Below are positions 28,280 to 37,800 of a DNA stretch of 64,000 bases, one piece after another (within the stretch, counting starts at the first letter, position 1; every line of letters begins with the position of its first letter). A model generated the notes under the pieces. That model saw only the letters and a list, made by a program, of their open reading frames with translations, was not told where the DNA came from and searched no databases. Source of the stretch: Clostridiales bacterium (lineage in GTDB: Bacteria; Bacillota; Clostridia; Saccharofermentanales; Saccharofermentanaceae); assembly GCA_017551865.1 (NCBI GenBank), contig JAFZKB010000002.1, positions 62,001 through 126,000 of the forward strand. The letters are read 5' to 3'. The translations under genes were made by a program, and so were the position numbers.

Positions 28280-28369
28280 GACGAAGAAGAAGGCTTCCCT
28301 GTAATCAAAAAACTCTGCGAAAAAAAGAGTAAAAATCCTTCCTGAAACCCCTTCCGTTTTCCTTAAGAG

Positions 28370-28378
28370 TGTTACAAT
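28370..28378 (+). promoter_or_regulatory. Extended -10 promoter for uraA
   Basis: TGT-TACAAT gives an extended -10 (TGn) ending 34 bases before the permease ATG; the -35 is weak. AAGGAGGG precedes the start. I see no PyrR attenuator or other riboswitch in the short leader. Confidence 0.5.
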
Positions 28379-28412
28379 TATTTTAAGGTAAAAATCACAA
28401 GGAGGGTGTTTT

Positions 28413-29789
28413 ATGGGTGATAACAAAGAAGCGATATACGACGCGAAAAAGCTCGGATATCCCAAGATGCTCGTACTCGGACTTCAGCATATGTTTGCGA
28501 TGTTCGGTGCGACAGTTCTCGTACCGGCACTGACCGGTCTTTCTGTATCTGCGACACTTCTGTTCGCAGGATTGGGTACATTACTCTTCCACTTTCTCAC
28601 AAAGGGTAAAGTACCTGCATTCTTAGGTTCTTCCTTCGCATTTATCGGAGGATATAAAGCGATTGCATGGACCGTGGAAGACGGCAATGAAATCCTTCAC
28701 ACGGAGCTGCTTCCTTATGCCTGCATAGGTGTTCTGGCAGCCGGCGCGCTCTATCTTGTCCTGGCAGGACTCATCAAGGCTTTCGGACAGAAGAAAGTTA
28801 TGCGTTTCTTCCCGCCGATCGTTACCGGCCCGATCATCATCGCTATCGGTCTTACGCTTTCCGGATCTGCTGTTTCCAGCTGCGAAGATAACTGGGTCGT
28901 TGCAATTCTGGCGATCCTGGTCGTAGTGGTCTGCAACATTTACGGCAAAGGCATGATCAAGATCGTACCGATCCTTCTGGGTGTCGTTGTTTCCTACATC
29001 GCAGCATGCATCCTCGGTATCGTTGATTTTACAGCAGTAAAAGAAGCGGCATGGATCGGACTTCCGTTCGATATGCAGGATACGGCATTTGAAGTATTCA
29101 AGGATCCGGACAGTTCCCTGATTGCCAATTCGATCATCACCATCATGCCGATCGCGCTTGCAACAATGGTCGAGCATATCGGCGATATCTCCGCGATTTC
29201 TTCTACCACGAACAGAAACTTCATCGAGGATCCGGGTCTTCACAGAACGCTCCTCGGCGATGGTCTTGCGACAATGCTTGCATCTCTTTTCGGTGCTCCG
29301 GCGAACACAACTTACGGCGAGAACACTGGTGTTCTTTCTCTTACAAAAGTATACGATCCGAGAGTTATCCGTATCGCAGCTTACTGCGCAGTGATCTTCT
29401 CCTTCTCACCGAAATTTGCAGCTCTGATCGGCTCCATGCCGGCAGCAACTGTAGGTGGTGTTTCCCTCGTACTTTACGGTATGATCTCTGCCGTCGGTGT
29501 ACGTAACATCGTAGAGAATCAGGTTGACTTCAGCAAGGGCAGAAACATCATCATCGCGGCTTTGATCCTGGGTCTTTCCGTAGGTGTGAAGTACCATAAC
29601 GCTGCAGGTGCGATCCTGTTCTCCATCGGTTCTGTTGACTTCCAGCTGACAGGTCTGGCTGTCGGTGCTCTGGTAGGTATCATCCTTAACGCGATCCTGC
29701 CTCTCGAAGAGAAGGAGTATAAGGGAGCAAACAAAGCGTTTGTTACCGAAGAGGAAGAAGCAGAAAAAGCAAAAGAGAGCAAGGAATAA
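28413..29789 (+). CDS. uraA: Uracil permease (NCS2 family)
   Basis: A 458-residue nucleobase:cation symporter of the UraA/XanQ family with the usual ~14 membrane segments. Family motifs are LGLQHMFAMFGATVLVPALT at the N-terminus, the TM10 signature NTTYGENTGVLSLTKVYDPR and ATVGGVSLVLYG. The two acidic residues of the substrate site are visible (in ALATMVEHIGD and TTYGENTG). The charged Glu/Lys-rich C-terminal tail is cytoplasmic. It imports uracil for salvage; no other pyrimidine genes are adjacent. Confidence 0.93.
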   Translation: MGDNKEAIYDAKKLGYPKMLVLGLQHMFAMFGATVLVPALTGLSVSATLLFAGLGTLLFHFLTKGKVPAFLGSSFAFIGGYKAIAWTVEDGNEILHTELLPYACIGVLAAGALYLVLAGLIKAFGQKKVMRFFPPIVTGPIIIAIGLTLSGSAVSSCEDNWVVAILAILVVVVCNIYGKGMIKIVPILLGVVVSYIAACILGIVDFTAVKEAAWIGLPFDMQDTAFEVFKDPDSSLIANSIITIMPIALATMVEHIGDISAISSTTNRNFIEDPGLHRTLLGDGLATMLASLFGAPANTTYGENTGVLSLTKVYDPRVIRIAAYCAVIFSFSPKFAALIGSMPAATVGGVSLVLYGMISAVGVRNIVENQVDFSKGRNIIIAALILGLSVGVKYHNAAGAILFSIGSVDFQLTGLAVGALVGIILNAILPLEEKEYKGANKAFVTEEEEAEKAKESKE

Positions 29790-29792
29790 ATA

Positions 29793-30392
29793 TCACTTGC
29801 TTTCCCCGTCAGTTTGAAGTACGAGTTTACTATTAAGAAGCGAATACCATAATGCGAACTGACAAAGCCCGGTCGCGATAGAAAAACCGATGTTTTTCGT
29901 GACCGGATACATAGCAAATGCAAAACCTATACTGATCAGCAAAGCGATCGCCCATCCGGACGGTCGCTTTACTTTTTGTACTTTCGGGACGATCCTCCCG
30001 AGATAAGTTCCTTTTTCGAATTTGGCGTAGTAATTGAGAAGCGCGATCTGGCGCATGATATCCTTCTCCATATCCTCTTTATCCTCGGGGCTTACATCTC
30101 CGTCGATGAAGGTGAAATCGCAGTCAAAGCTCTTCTCGTGCTTTTCGACGATAAAGACAGAGCGGAGGAGTTTTCCTTTTTCATATGCGAAAACGACGCC
30201 GTTATTCAGAAGAGCGCTCTGCCCCAGGGCGAGGATCCTCTGTCTCGTTTTGTCGTCAAAATCCAGGGATTCAATAAAGGTGCGGCTGGCGATATTTCTT
30301 TTGCTTATGGTCTTCAGATCGTAATTCTTCACGATCTGATAGTGGATCCAGGTGTCTTTTTTCTGCTGTTTTGTCACGGATGTATTCGCCAT
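29793..30392 (-). CDS. Hypothetical membrane protein
   Basis: 199 residues, unrecognised. The N-terminal ~150 are hydrophilic and charged. Two membrane helices lie near the C-terminus (about 152-170 and 173-188), giving a cytoplasmic domain tethered by a hairpin. It converges on uraA with three bases between stops and starts close to the next + strand regulator, so the two are divergent. GGAAGG precedes the ATG. No motif suggests a function. Confidence 0.6.
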   Translation of the reverse strand: MANTSVTKQQKKDTWIHYQIVKNYDLKTISKRNIASRTFIESLDFDDKTRQRILALGQSALLNNGVVFAYEKGKLLRSVFIVEKHEKSFDCDFTFIDGDVSPEDKEDMEKDIMRQIALLNYYAKFEKGTYLGRIVPKVQKVKRPSGWAIALLISIGFAFAMYPVTKNIGFSIATGLCQFALWYSLLNSKLVLQTDGESK

Positions 30393-30528
30393 TTTCTGAC
30401 CTTCCTTCTTCTTGATGGTTTCATCTTATCGGACAAAGATAAAGTATGGGTCTAGAAAATACTAAGGAATGGTAAAGCGGGGGTTAAGGTTTTCTTCGCT
30501 CTTCCACACAAAATTCATAATCCTGCTT

Positions 30529-30534
30529 TATAAT
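30529..30534 (+). promoter_or_regulatory. -10 element immediately before a start codon
   Basis: TATAAT ends six bases before the response regulator ATG at 30541. If used, transcription starts at or within the start codon, giving a leaderless mRNA. No Shine-Dalgarno sequence is present and no good -35 is seen. Confidence 0.5.
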
Positions 30535-30540
30535 GAAGTC

Positions 30541-31224
30541 ATGAAAAAGATACTTGTTGTAGAAGATGAACCGGCGATCTGTGAGCTCCTCGTGAATTAT
30601 CTCAAAAACGAGGGCTATGAAGTCGCGTCTGCAGAAGACGGCGTTTCCGCGCTTTCTCTTTTTGCAAAAGAAACATTCGATCTGGTGATATTGGACATCA
30701 TGATCCCGAAGATCGACGGGTACGGCGTGTGCGAAGTAGTGAAGAAACAGTCGGACGTACCGGTCATTTTCCTGTCGGCATTAGGCGACGAGCAATCTCT
30801 TCTTAAAGGCTATGACTGCATGGCGGACGACTACGTCACGAAGCCCTTTTCCATGCCGGTATTCCTTCGTAAAGTACGTGCGGTCCTAAGAAGAGAAGAC
30901 GCAGCGGATACAGGGAAAAGCAGTAATCTCACTGTCTATGGAAATATCTCCATGAATGCGGATACGATGGAAGTCATCGCAGGAGGGAAAAGCGTGGAGC
31001 TTACCTCCAGAGAATTCGACCTTCTGGCGCTTCTTCTGAAGCATCCGGGACGTGTATTTACAAGAGAAGTCCTTCTCGACATGCTCTGGGACTATAACGC
31101 CTTCGTGGATGAGCGTATCGTGGACAGTCATATCAAGAACTTAAGGCACAAACTGGGCGAAGAAGGAAACTGTATCGAGACGGTGCGGGGACGGGGGTAT
31201 AAAGTTGCGAAAGAGGATCTTTAA
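30541..31224 (+). CDS. OmpR-family response regulator
   Basis: 227 residues. The receiver domain has acidic E8/D9/E10, phosphoacceptor D52 in LVILDIMIPKIDG and Lys in YVTKPFSMP. The winged-helix output domain has LTSREFDLLALLLKHPG and ends VRGRGYKVAKEDL. The start is set at the motif-proximal ATG; an upstream extension has no homology support. It overlaps the kinase gene by 20 bases. The regulated genes are unknown; the trailing unknown genes are candidates. Confidence 0.92.
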   Translation: MKKILVVEDEPAICELLVNYLKNEGYEVASAEDGVSALSLFAKETFDLVILDIMIPKIDGYGVCEVVKKQSDVPVIFLSALGDEQSLLKGYDCMADDYVTKPFSMPVFLRKVRAVLRREDAADTGKSSNLTVYGNISMNADTMEVIAGGKSVELTSREFDLLALLLKHPGRVFTREVLLDMLWDYNAFVDERIVDSHIKNLRHKLGEEGNCIETVRGRGYKVAKEDL

Positions 31225-32734
31225 CCGGCTGTCCGTAAAAGTGTTCCTGATCACCTTCGTTATACAGATCGTGGCGGGTGTCCTGATCTGCGCGACGCTC
31301 TATTTAAGTACGCCGAAGACCTATCAGGATACGAAGGACGAAGGCTACCTGAAGGTCTTCCATCTTTCCCGTCAGCTGAGCGGCGTGCCGGAGCGCGAGG
31401 GCGGGAAGATCATCGACGACTTTATCCGTGAGACCGGCATCGATATCGCCATCTATAACATGGACAGATCCACGATCGATTATAAGGTCTTCGCGGACAC
31501 AGATTCGAAGCTCTCCCTGAAGACGAAAAAGGAAGTGGATGAGCGGCGGGAAGCGCTCATCGATAAGACGGATACGGGCACCTTTGACTTCTGGTACCAA
31601 ACCGAGATCTCCCTTTGGAAATCCAATGAGAATCCGCGCTACCAGCTGGTGTTTTTCCTAAATGAAACGAAAGAGAATTTCACGAGGCTTTCGATCCGAA
31701 AAAGCATGCCGGTCATGATCGTGTGCATCACGGTACTATCTCTTCTGTGCTCGTGCATTTATACACTCCTTTTCGCTAAGCCGGTAAAGAAGCTCAGTGC
31801 AGTATCCAAGGCGATGGCCAATATGGATTTCAGCAAGAAATGCGCATCGAGAAGAAAAGATGAGATCGGGGATCTGGCGCGGGATCTCGACGTTATGGCC
31901 GAGGCGCTCGAAGAGAAGATGCAGACGCTTAGTAAGAAGAACGAAGAGCTCTCGGAAGAGGTTGCGCTCCGAAAAGAACTCGAGAGCCAGAAGACCATGT
32001 TCTTCTCGGCGGCTTCCCATGAGCTCAAGACACCGGTCACCGTTCTCGAAGGCCAGCTTCGCGGCATGATCGAAGGGGTCGGTCCATATTCCGATCACGA
32101 AGAATATCTCCCGCATGCACTAAGCTCCGTAAAGCGCATGGAAAAGCTGATCAACGACATTCTGACGGCATCGAAGATGCAGTCGGGAAAAGAGATCGTC
32201 ACGATGGAAACAGATATGGTGCAGCTTCTCGAAGAGAAGATGGAAGAGTGCGAAGATCTCTTTGAAGCGCGCGGGATAAAGATGGAACTGTCGTTTGAAA
32301 ACGACCTCATTTTCGAAGGGAATAAAGAACTGACTTCGATGGCGCTCGGCGCATTTTTAAGTAATGCGGCTTTCTACACCGAAGAAGGCGAGACCGTCGA
32401 GGTCGATGCCGAGAAGGAGAAGATCCGAAACGGCGGGAAAAACGAGAAGAACGAAAGCACCGTGATCCGCGTGAAGATCAGAAACACCGGAGCACATATC
32501 GATAAGGAAGACATCGCTCATCTTTTCGAGCCGTTCTACCGGCCCGACCAGTCAAGAAACAGAAGAAGCGGCGGTTCTGGTCTGGGACTTTATCTGGCCA
32601 GGCTGATCCTCGAAAAACAGGGCGGCACCTGCTGGATCCGAAACGACGGGGATGCGGTACTCGCGACGATTGAACTTCCGGCGGCGGAAGAACACGCATC
32701 ATCTAAAACGAAGAAACCGGAGGAAGGAACATGA
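31205..32734 (+). CDS. Sensor histidine kinase
   Basis: 509 residues from a TTG start inside the regulator's 3' end. TM1 (about 13-32), an extracellular sensor domain of ~140 residues, TM2 (about 178-198), a HAMP domain (FAKPVKKLSAVSKAMANMDF), a short coiled coil, the phosphoacceptor FFSAASHELKTPVTVLEG (His ~272) and the ATPase domain with N-box region, FEPFYRPD and GSGLGLYLARLI. Unlike the kinase at 9086 it has a real extracellular sensor domain. An unusual Lys/Glu-rich insert (around KEKIRNGGKNEKNE) sits in the ATP-lid region. It overlaps the next gene by 4 bases. Confidence 0.9.
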   Translation: MRKRIFNRLSVKVFLITFVIQIVAGVLICATLYLSTPKTYQDTKDEGYLKVFHLSRQLSGVPEREGGKIIDDFIRETGIDIAIYNMDRSTIDYKVFADTDSKLSLKTKKEVDERREALIDKTDTGTFDFWYQTEISLWKSNENPRYQLVFFLNETKENFTRLSIRKSMPVMIVCITVLSLLCSCIYTLLFAKPVKKLSAVSKAMANMDFSKKCASRRKDEIGDLARDLDVMAEALEEKMQTLSKKNEELSEEVALRKELESQKTMFFSAASHELKTPVTVLEGQLRGMIEGVGPYSDHEEYLPHALSSVKRMEKLINDILTASKMQSGKEIVTMETDMVQLLEEKMEECEDLFEARGIKMELSFENDLIFEGNKELTSMALGAFLSNAAFYTEEGETVEVDAEKEKIRNGGKNEKNESTVIRVKIRNTGAHIDKEDIAHLFEPFYRPDQSRNRRSGGSGLGLYLARLILEKQGGTCWIRNDGDAVLATIELPAAEEHASSKTKKPEEGT

Positions 32735-33378
32735 AAGAAATAAACCTCAATGGGATCACATTTTTACGCCCGGTGCGGGAAGGCACGAGCGAATGGTATT
32801 ATGCCATGGATTACGATAACGGGGATCTTTTCGAGCTGCAGGAGCTCTACCATTTTGAGAACGGCAGCAGCTTCGAAGGGAATCAATTGTATCTCATCCA
32901 CTATCCGGACGGAGAGGTGATCGAGCCGATCCCAAGCGATTCGGTGTCGGCGCTCGGAGAGCCCGTATATTACGACGGGAAGATCTCTTTTGTGCGGGTC
33001 GATTTTTCTTGCGAAAAGATTTATATCCACCAGTTCGACTGTAGCTCCCGGGAAGTAAGCTTGATCGATGAGATCCCGCTATCTTCTGTAGAGAACTGCT
33101 ATAATCTTCGTCTTTTCGAGCATCCGCTGACGCTGACACGCCAGCCGAATGATGGTACACTGGAACTGATCTGGCCGGTTAAGAAGACGATACAGATCAC
33201 AGAAAAAGAAAGCTTTTTCTATCTGGAAGGAAACTGTCTTTATTTCAACAGATGGTTCGAAGATCCTTTCTTCCGGGAAGAGACAGTGATCCGTGATAAA
33301 GATACAGGGCAGATCCTGGAAGTGCTTTCAGGTGATGTGCACATCATGCCGAACGGGGAGATGTGGCATCTGAAATAG
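32731..33378 (+). CDS. Hypothetical protein in a two-component operon
   Basis: A 215-residue cytoplasmic protein, no signal or membrane segment, rich in aromatic and acidic residues with alternating beta-strand-like spacing. I do not recognise the family. The 4-bp overlap with the kinase stop shows translational coupling, so its abundance is tied to the signalling pair. It could be an accessory or reporter-type beta-sheet protein; no catalytic motif is visible. Confidence 0.6.
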   Translation: MKEINLNGITFLRPVREGTSEWYYAMDYDNGDLFELQELYHFENGSSFEGNQLYLIHYPDGEVIEPIPSDSVSALGEPVYYDGKISFVRVDFSCEKIYIHQFDCSSREVSLIDEIPLSSVENCYNLRLFEHPLTLTRQPNDGTLELIWPVKKTIQITEKESFFYLEGNCLYFNRWFEDPFFREETVIRDKDTGQILEVLSGDVHIMPNGEMWHLK

Positions 33379-33396
33379 TGGTGTAGGGGGATTTTT

Positions 33397-34713
33397 ATGA
33401 AACGGTTTTTTGCGGGATGTATGGCAGCTGTTTTTCTCATGGCTCCGGGATGTTCCGGAAAGTCAGGATCGAAAGAGGGCTCGGACACAGCCACGTCTCA
33501 GACGACCTCTTCGACAGTTGAATCCCAAGAGGATACGTCAGAAACAAAAGAAGTTTCAGAAAGTTCCGACACATCTGAAAGTGAACCCGCTTCGGATCCC
33601 GCGGACACCTCCGATACTGATGTGCCGGGCACAGATGTTGTCGGGATCTCCGGGAATGCGACCCTGACCAGATACCGCGAAGGCGGAGATCAGGAAGAGA
33701 TCCCTTTGGAAGAATATAAAAGCGGAACCGATCCGGTATATGTCCAGGAGGGAAGATATGAATCTTCCGGAATGGTGTCACGTGAGATGGCTAATGCGGA
33801 AAGAGAATATCGTAGTCTGATCACGAATGAGTCATTCTGGAACATTACGAAGGATCTGAATCTGCCATCTGAGATCAACGGCATTTCCACTACATGGATC
33901 AGTTCCGATGAATCCCTGATCGAATCCACGGGAAAAGTCCACCGTCCGCACGACCGGAGTCAGTTTGTTATCCTGACTGTTATTTTTTCAGATGCGGAAG
34001 GCAGTATCACGTGCAGAGAATCGCTTCGCGTCGCCCGGGATATGTATGACGGAGTAGATGTGAGAACGATTCCTACCATGGACGAATATGTAAGACCGGA
34101 GATGGTCGGAGAATATTACCCGCAATTCAAAGACACAGAAGGCGGATGGTTCCTGTTCACTGATCCGGGAGATGTTTTTTTCTTCGACCCGGATCCGGAC
34201 AATATGATGGTCTATGACCAGTGCGGTAACGGATGGAACAGTTACCTGATCGGCGGGCAGATCTCGGATGCGCGCGTGGACAGTGAGAAAGAAGCACACC
34301 TCTGTATTGCGACGCTGAAGAGGGTATTCCACTTCGAAGACATTTTCGATAATCTGGTTTTTACGGGCACGATCGATTCGCTTGGTGATGTCGTCTATGA
34401 CTATGCCCAGTACTATCAGGGTGTGAGGGTTCAAAGCGGCTTCGTCCGTGTGATGAGCAGTTACCGAAGACCATATGTAACTGTCAACATATGCCTGGTG
34501 AATATCCCTTCAGGTTTTTCCGCAACACCGAAAGTGTCCGAGGATTATGTGATCCGGGAGCATGATCTTTATTCTGCAGAACTTTCGATCATGAACGACA
34601 ACGGGTCTGTCCGGCTGGTCTATGTCGGATATAGAAATGGCGCTTCCGAACAGGTCCTGGTCGATGCAAAGACCGGAAACGAGATCGCTTCCTACTCCAC
34701 TATCATGACGTAA
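33397..34713 (+). CDS. Lipoprotein with atrophied Ig-like domain
   Basis: 438 residues. A signal peptide with lipobox (MAPGCSGK) is followed by a Ser/Thr/Glu/Asp-rich linker (about 25-90). A ~100-residue region has TTWISSDESLIESTGKVHRP, the sequence pattern of atrophied bacterial Ig-like (aBig) domains. The C-terminal ~200-residue region carries two similar segments (TVNICLVNIPSGFSATPKVSE and neighbours) reminiscent of pepSY/FTP-like beta-alpha folds; that last point is weak. GGGGGA precedes the ATG. It is probably a surface adhesin or stabiliser co-transcribed with the kinase operon (18-bp gap). Confidence 0.65.
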   Translation: MKRFFAGCMAAVFLMAPGCSGKSGSKEGSDTATSQTTSSTVESQEDTSETKEVSESSDTSESEPASDPADTSDTDVPGTDVVGISGNATLTRYREGGDQEEIPLEEYKSGTDPVYVQEGRYESSGMVSREMANAEREYRSLITNESFWNITKDLNLPSEINGISTTWISSDESLIESTGKVHRPHDRSQFVILTVIFSDAEGSITCRESLRVARDMYDGVDVRTIPTMDEYVRPEMVGEYYPQFKDTEGGWFLFTDPGDVFFFDPDPDNMMVYDQCGNGWNSYLIGGQISDARVDSEKEAHLCIATLKRVFHFEDIFDNLVFTGTIDSLGDVVYDYAQYYQGVRVQSGFVRVMSSYRRPYVTVNICLVNIPSGFSATPKVSEDYVIREHDLYSAELSIMNDNGSVRLVYVGYRNGASEQVLVDAKTGNEIASYSTIMT

Positions 34714-34807
34714 GATCTTTTCCGTCTAAAAGATCCGTCTCCACATAAAATCCATAAAACCTCCCTTCGGTTTCCATGTCCGGTTGTTAATATCAGGATA
34801 GAAAGAA

Positions 34808-37800
34808 ATGAAGGGATGGTTTTTTATCGTGCAAAGAAAAAAGATACTCAGCCTCATAATGACCACAGTGATTCTGGTACAGTGCTTTTCCGGATGTAAA
34901 AAGACGGAAAAACTCAAAAACCACATGACGGAGAAAGAACTGTCAAGTATAGAGGAAGGTCCTCTTACGATCCTCGATGAGCCCTGGAAGACAGCTTCGA
35001 AGAACGGATCGAAGCAGGATCCGTACGGCGAAGGTGTGTACCTGGAGATCTGGGAAAAGGAAGATATGCTCACGCATATGAAGGAGCATCCTGAGCTATA
35101 TTCCGACTGGACAGAAGAAGAAAAAGAAGAATATAAAGAGACATTCCAGCCGTATGTCAACGGCTACATCGTAGACGGGCGAAACTACGGATGCATGGTC
35201 GCGATCTGTCTTGACAAAGAGGACAGCTATGGCTGGTATTACGTTCTGGAAAACGGGGCTTTGGAAAGCAGGCGGATCCAGGATTACGAAGACTTAAAGA
35301 AGATCCTTCCGGATCTTATGAAAGAGTATCAGAAAAAAGAATATGAGAACGCCTATATATCGGATCATTTCGATCCAAAACTGGCAGAGGAAGATATCCT
35401 TCGGGCTTTTTCTTCTTTGGACGAAAAAACCTATCAGGAGCTTCCAATCGGCACGACGAATGAAAGAAGGGCCGAGACGATGATAAGGGACCGCGAAGAG
35501 TCCGACGAGAAGGCCTGGGACTTTGAAAAAGAACTGGTCAGCCCTTTCCGTAATCAGATCCGTGAATACCATTTCTATGACGAAGAGCTCGACAGGAAAT
35601 TCGTGGTGCATGTAGCGCTCCCCAAGGGCAGCGAAAAAGAAGATAAAGCCCTTCCGGCACTTCTTCTGACAGATGCCGTCTGGCGCTTTAACGACATCGC
35701 CTCTCTTCTTTCCGAGATGGAAGAAGGACGCGCGCAGCCGCAGATCCTGATCTCGGTCGGACAGGACTATTCCATCTGTAATTCGGATAACGAAGAGCGC
35801 TCTGCGATCTTCTGTGAAGGAAAGGAAAAGTTCCTCGATTTTCTTACGGATAACCTCATGCCGTATCTCGGAGAAAAGTATAAGATCGACTACGGAAGAT
35901 CCACCCTTTTCGGACATTCCCTCGGCGGTGTATTCGCCCATTATGCACTCTTTAAAAGCGACAGTTACAGTAACCAGCCGTTCGGCGCCTATATCATCGG
36001 AAGCCCGGCATTCTGGTCGCCGTATTCCCGCAACATGGGCGATTACACCGACCTCCTTAGCGACTACGGATACTTTGACAGAAATAAAAAGATCGGAAAG
36101 AAAGTCTATATCACTGCCGGAAACCAGGAAGATGAAGACTATGCGGAGTATTTTGAAGATGGCGATTCTACGACAGAAAGTGTCAGACATCTGCAAGAGC
36201 GGATCAACTCGCACTGTGAAGAAGGATCTCCGATGGCGGTTATGAAGTTCTATGAGAGCCATCACTATCAGTATGTGCAGCAGATGCTGATCGAATATGT
36301 GGACGGGAATATCTCTTCTTCGGAGACACAGGAGTCTTCTTCGGTCCCCGCTCCTACGTATGAATATAAGTACCAGATGTATGCCACGATGACTCCGGAG
36401 GAGATCGTCAGCACGCTGACCCTTGAGCAGAAAGTGGCGCAGATGGTCCAGCCGATCCATTATGCGCTCCTTACGGACGAAGAAGAACCGATCAAAAAGT
36501 ACGGCTATGGCAGTATCTACGCGGATGAAGGAGCGGCGACAGCAGAAGAGTGGCGGGAGCTTCTGGATTCTTTCCAAAAGCAGGCCATCGAATCGGAAGC
36601 CGGGATCCCGTATCTTGTCGCGCAGGATGATGTGCACGGCGTCGGATACTGCATCAATTCGGTCATTTTCCCTCACAATATCGGAGTCGGTGCGGCCAAT
36701 GACGAAGAGCTCGCGTACCAGCTCGGACGCATCACGGCCGACGAGGCGAAGCTGTGCCATAATTTATGGAATCTTTATCCCTGTGTCGCGCAGTCCAATG
36801 ACCCGAGATGGGGCAGAAACTACGAATGCTACAGTTCGGATCTCGATATCATTACGAGGATGAGCACGGCCTACACGAAAGGTCTTGTCGATGGTGGAGT
36901 CATCGCGACAGCGAAGCACTATTTCGGAGACGGTAACGTCAAGTACGGTACCGGAGAACAGTCTGACTATCCCCGTATCATCGACCGCGGCGATGCGCGT
37001 CTTTCCGAAGAACAGATCAATGAACTGCTGAAGGTATATCAGGCGCAGATCGACGCCGGCGCAAAGGTCGTCATGGTCAGCTATTCTTCTTTAAACGGCA
37101 CGAAGATGCATGAGAACGGAGACTATATCTGGAAACTCAAAGACGAGATGGGCTTAGAAGGCTTTGTCATGAGCGACAGTATGGCGATCCAGAATACATC
37201 TCCGGAGACATTTGATGAGCAGGTGATCTCTGCGATCAACTGCGGGATCGATCTGCTCATGGAAGGATTAAGATATGACGATGCCAGAAGGATCATCATC
37301 GATGCCGTAAACAGCGGGAAGATCACGATGGAGCGCATCGACGATGCTGTCACACGCATCATCAAAGTGAAAAAGGAAGCAGGCGTTTTCGATGATCCGT
37401 TCTGCGAGAATATAAAGACAGAGCAGGAAGATGTGGGTTCTCCCGAATATCGTGCTGTGGCGGAAAAACTGGTCGAGAAGAGTCTCGTTCTTCTGAAAAA
37501 CGAGAATAACACGCTGCCGCTCAAAGAAGGCACAAAGGTCTATGTCATGGGACCTGCCGCGAATAATCCGCGGGCACAGTGCGGCGGATGGACGATGGGC
37601 TGGAACCAGAGCCCGACGAAGAATATTGCCGGGGTCACCACGATCCTGGAAGCTTTCGTGAGATATGCAAAGGATTACGGAATCGAAGTGATCACCGATT
37701 CCAAGGAAGCGGAAAATGCGGACGTGGTCCTGCTCTGTGTCGGTGAGGATGCCTATGCCGAATGGTTCGGCGATACGGACGATCTGGATCTTTGCGGAAT

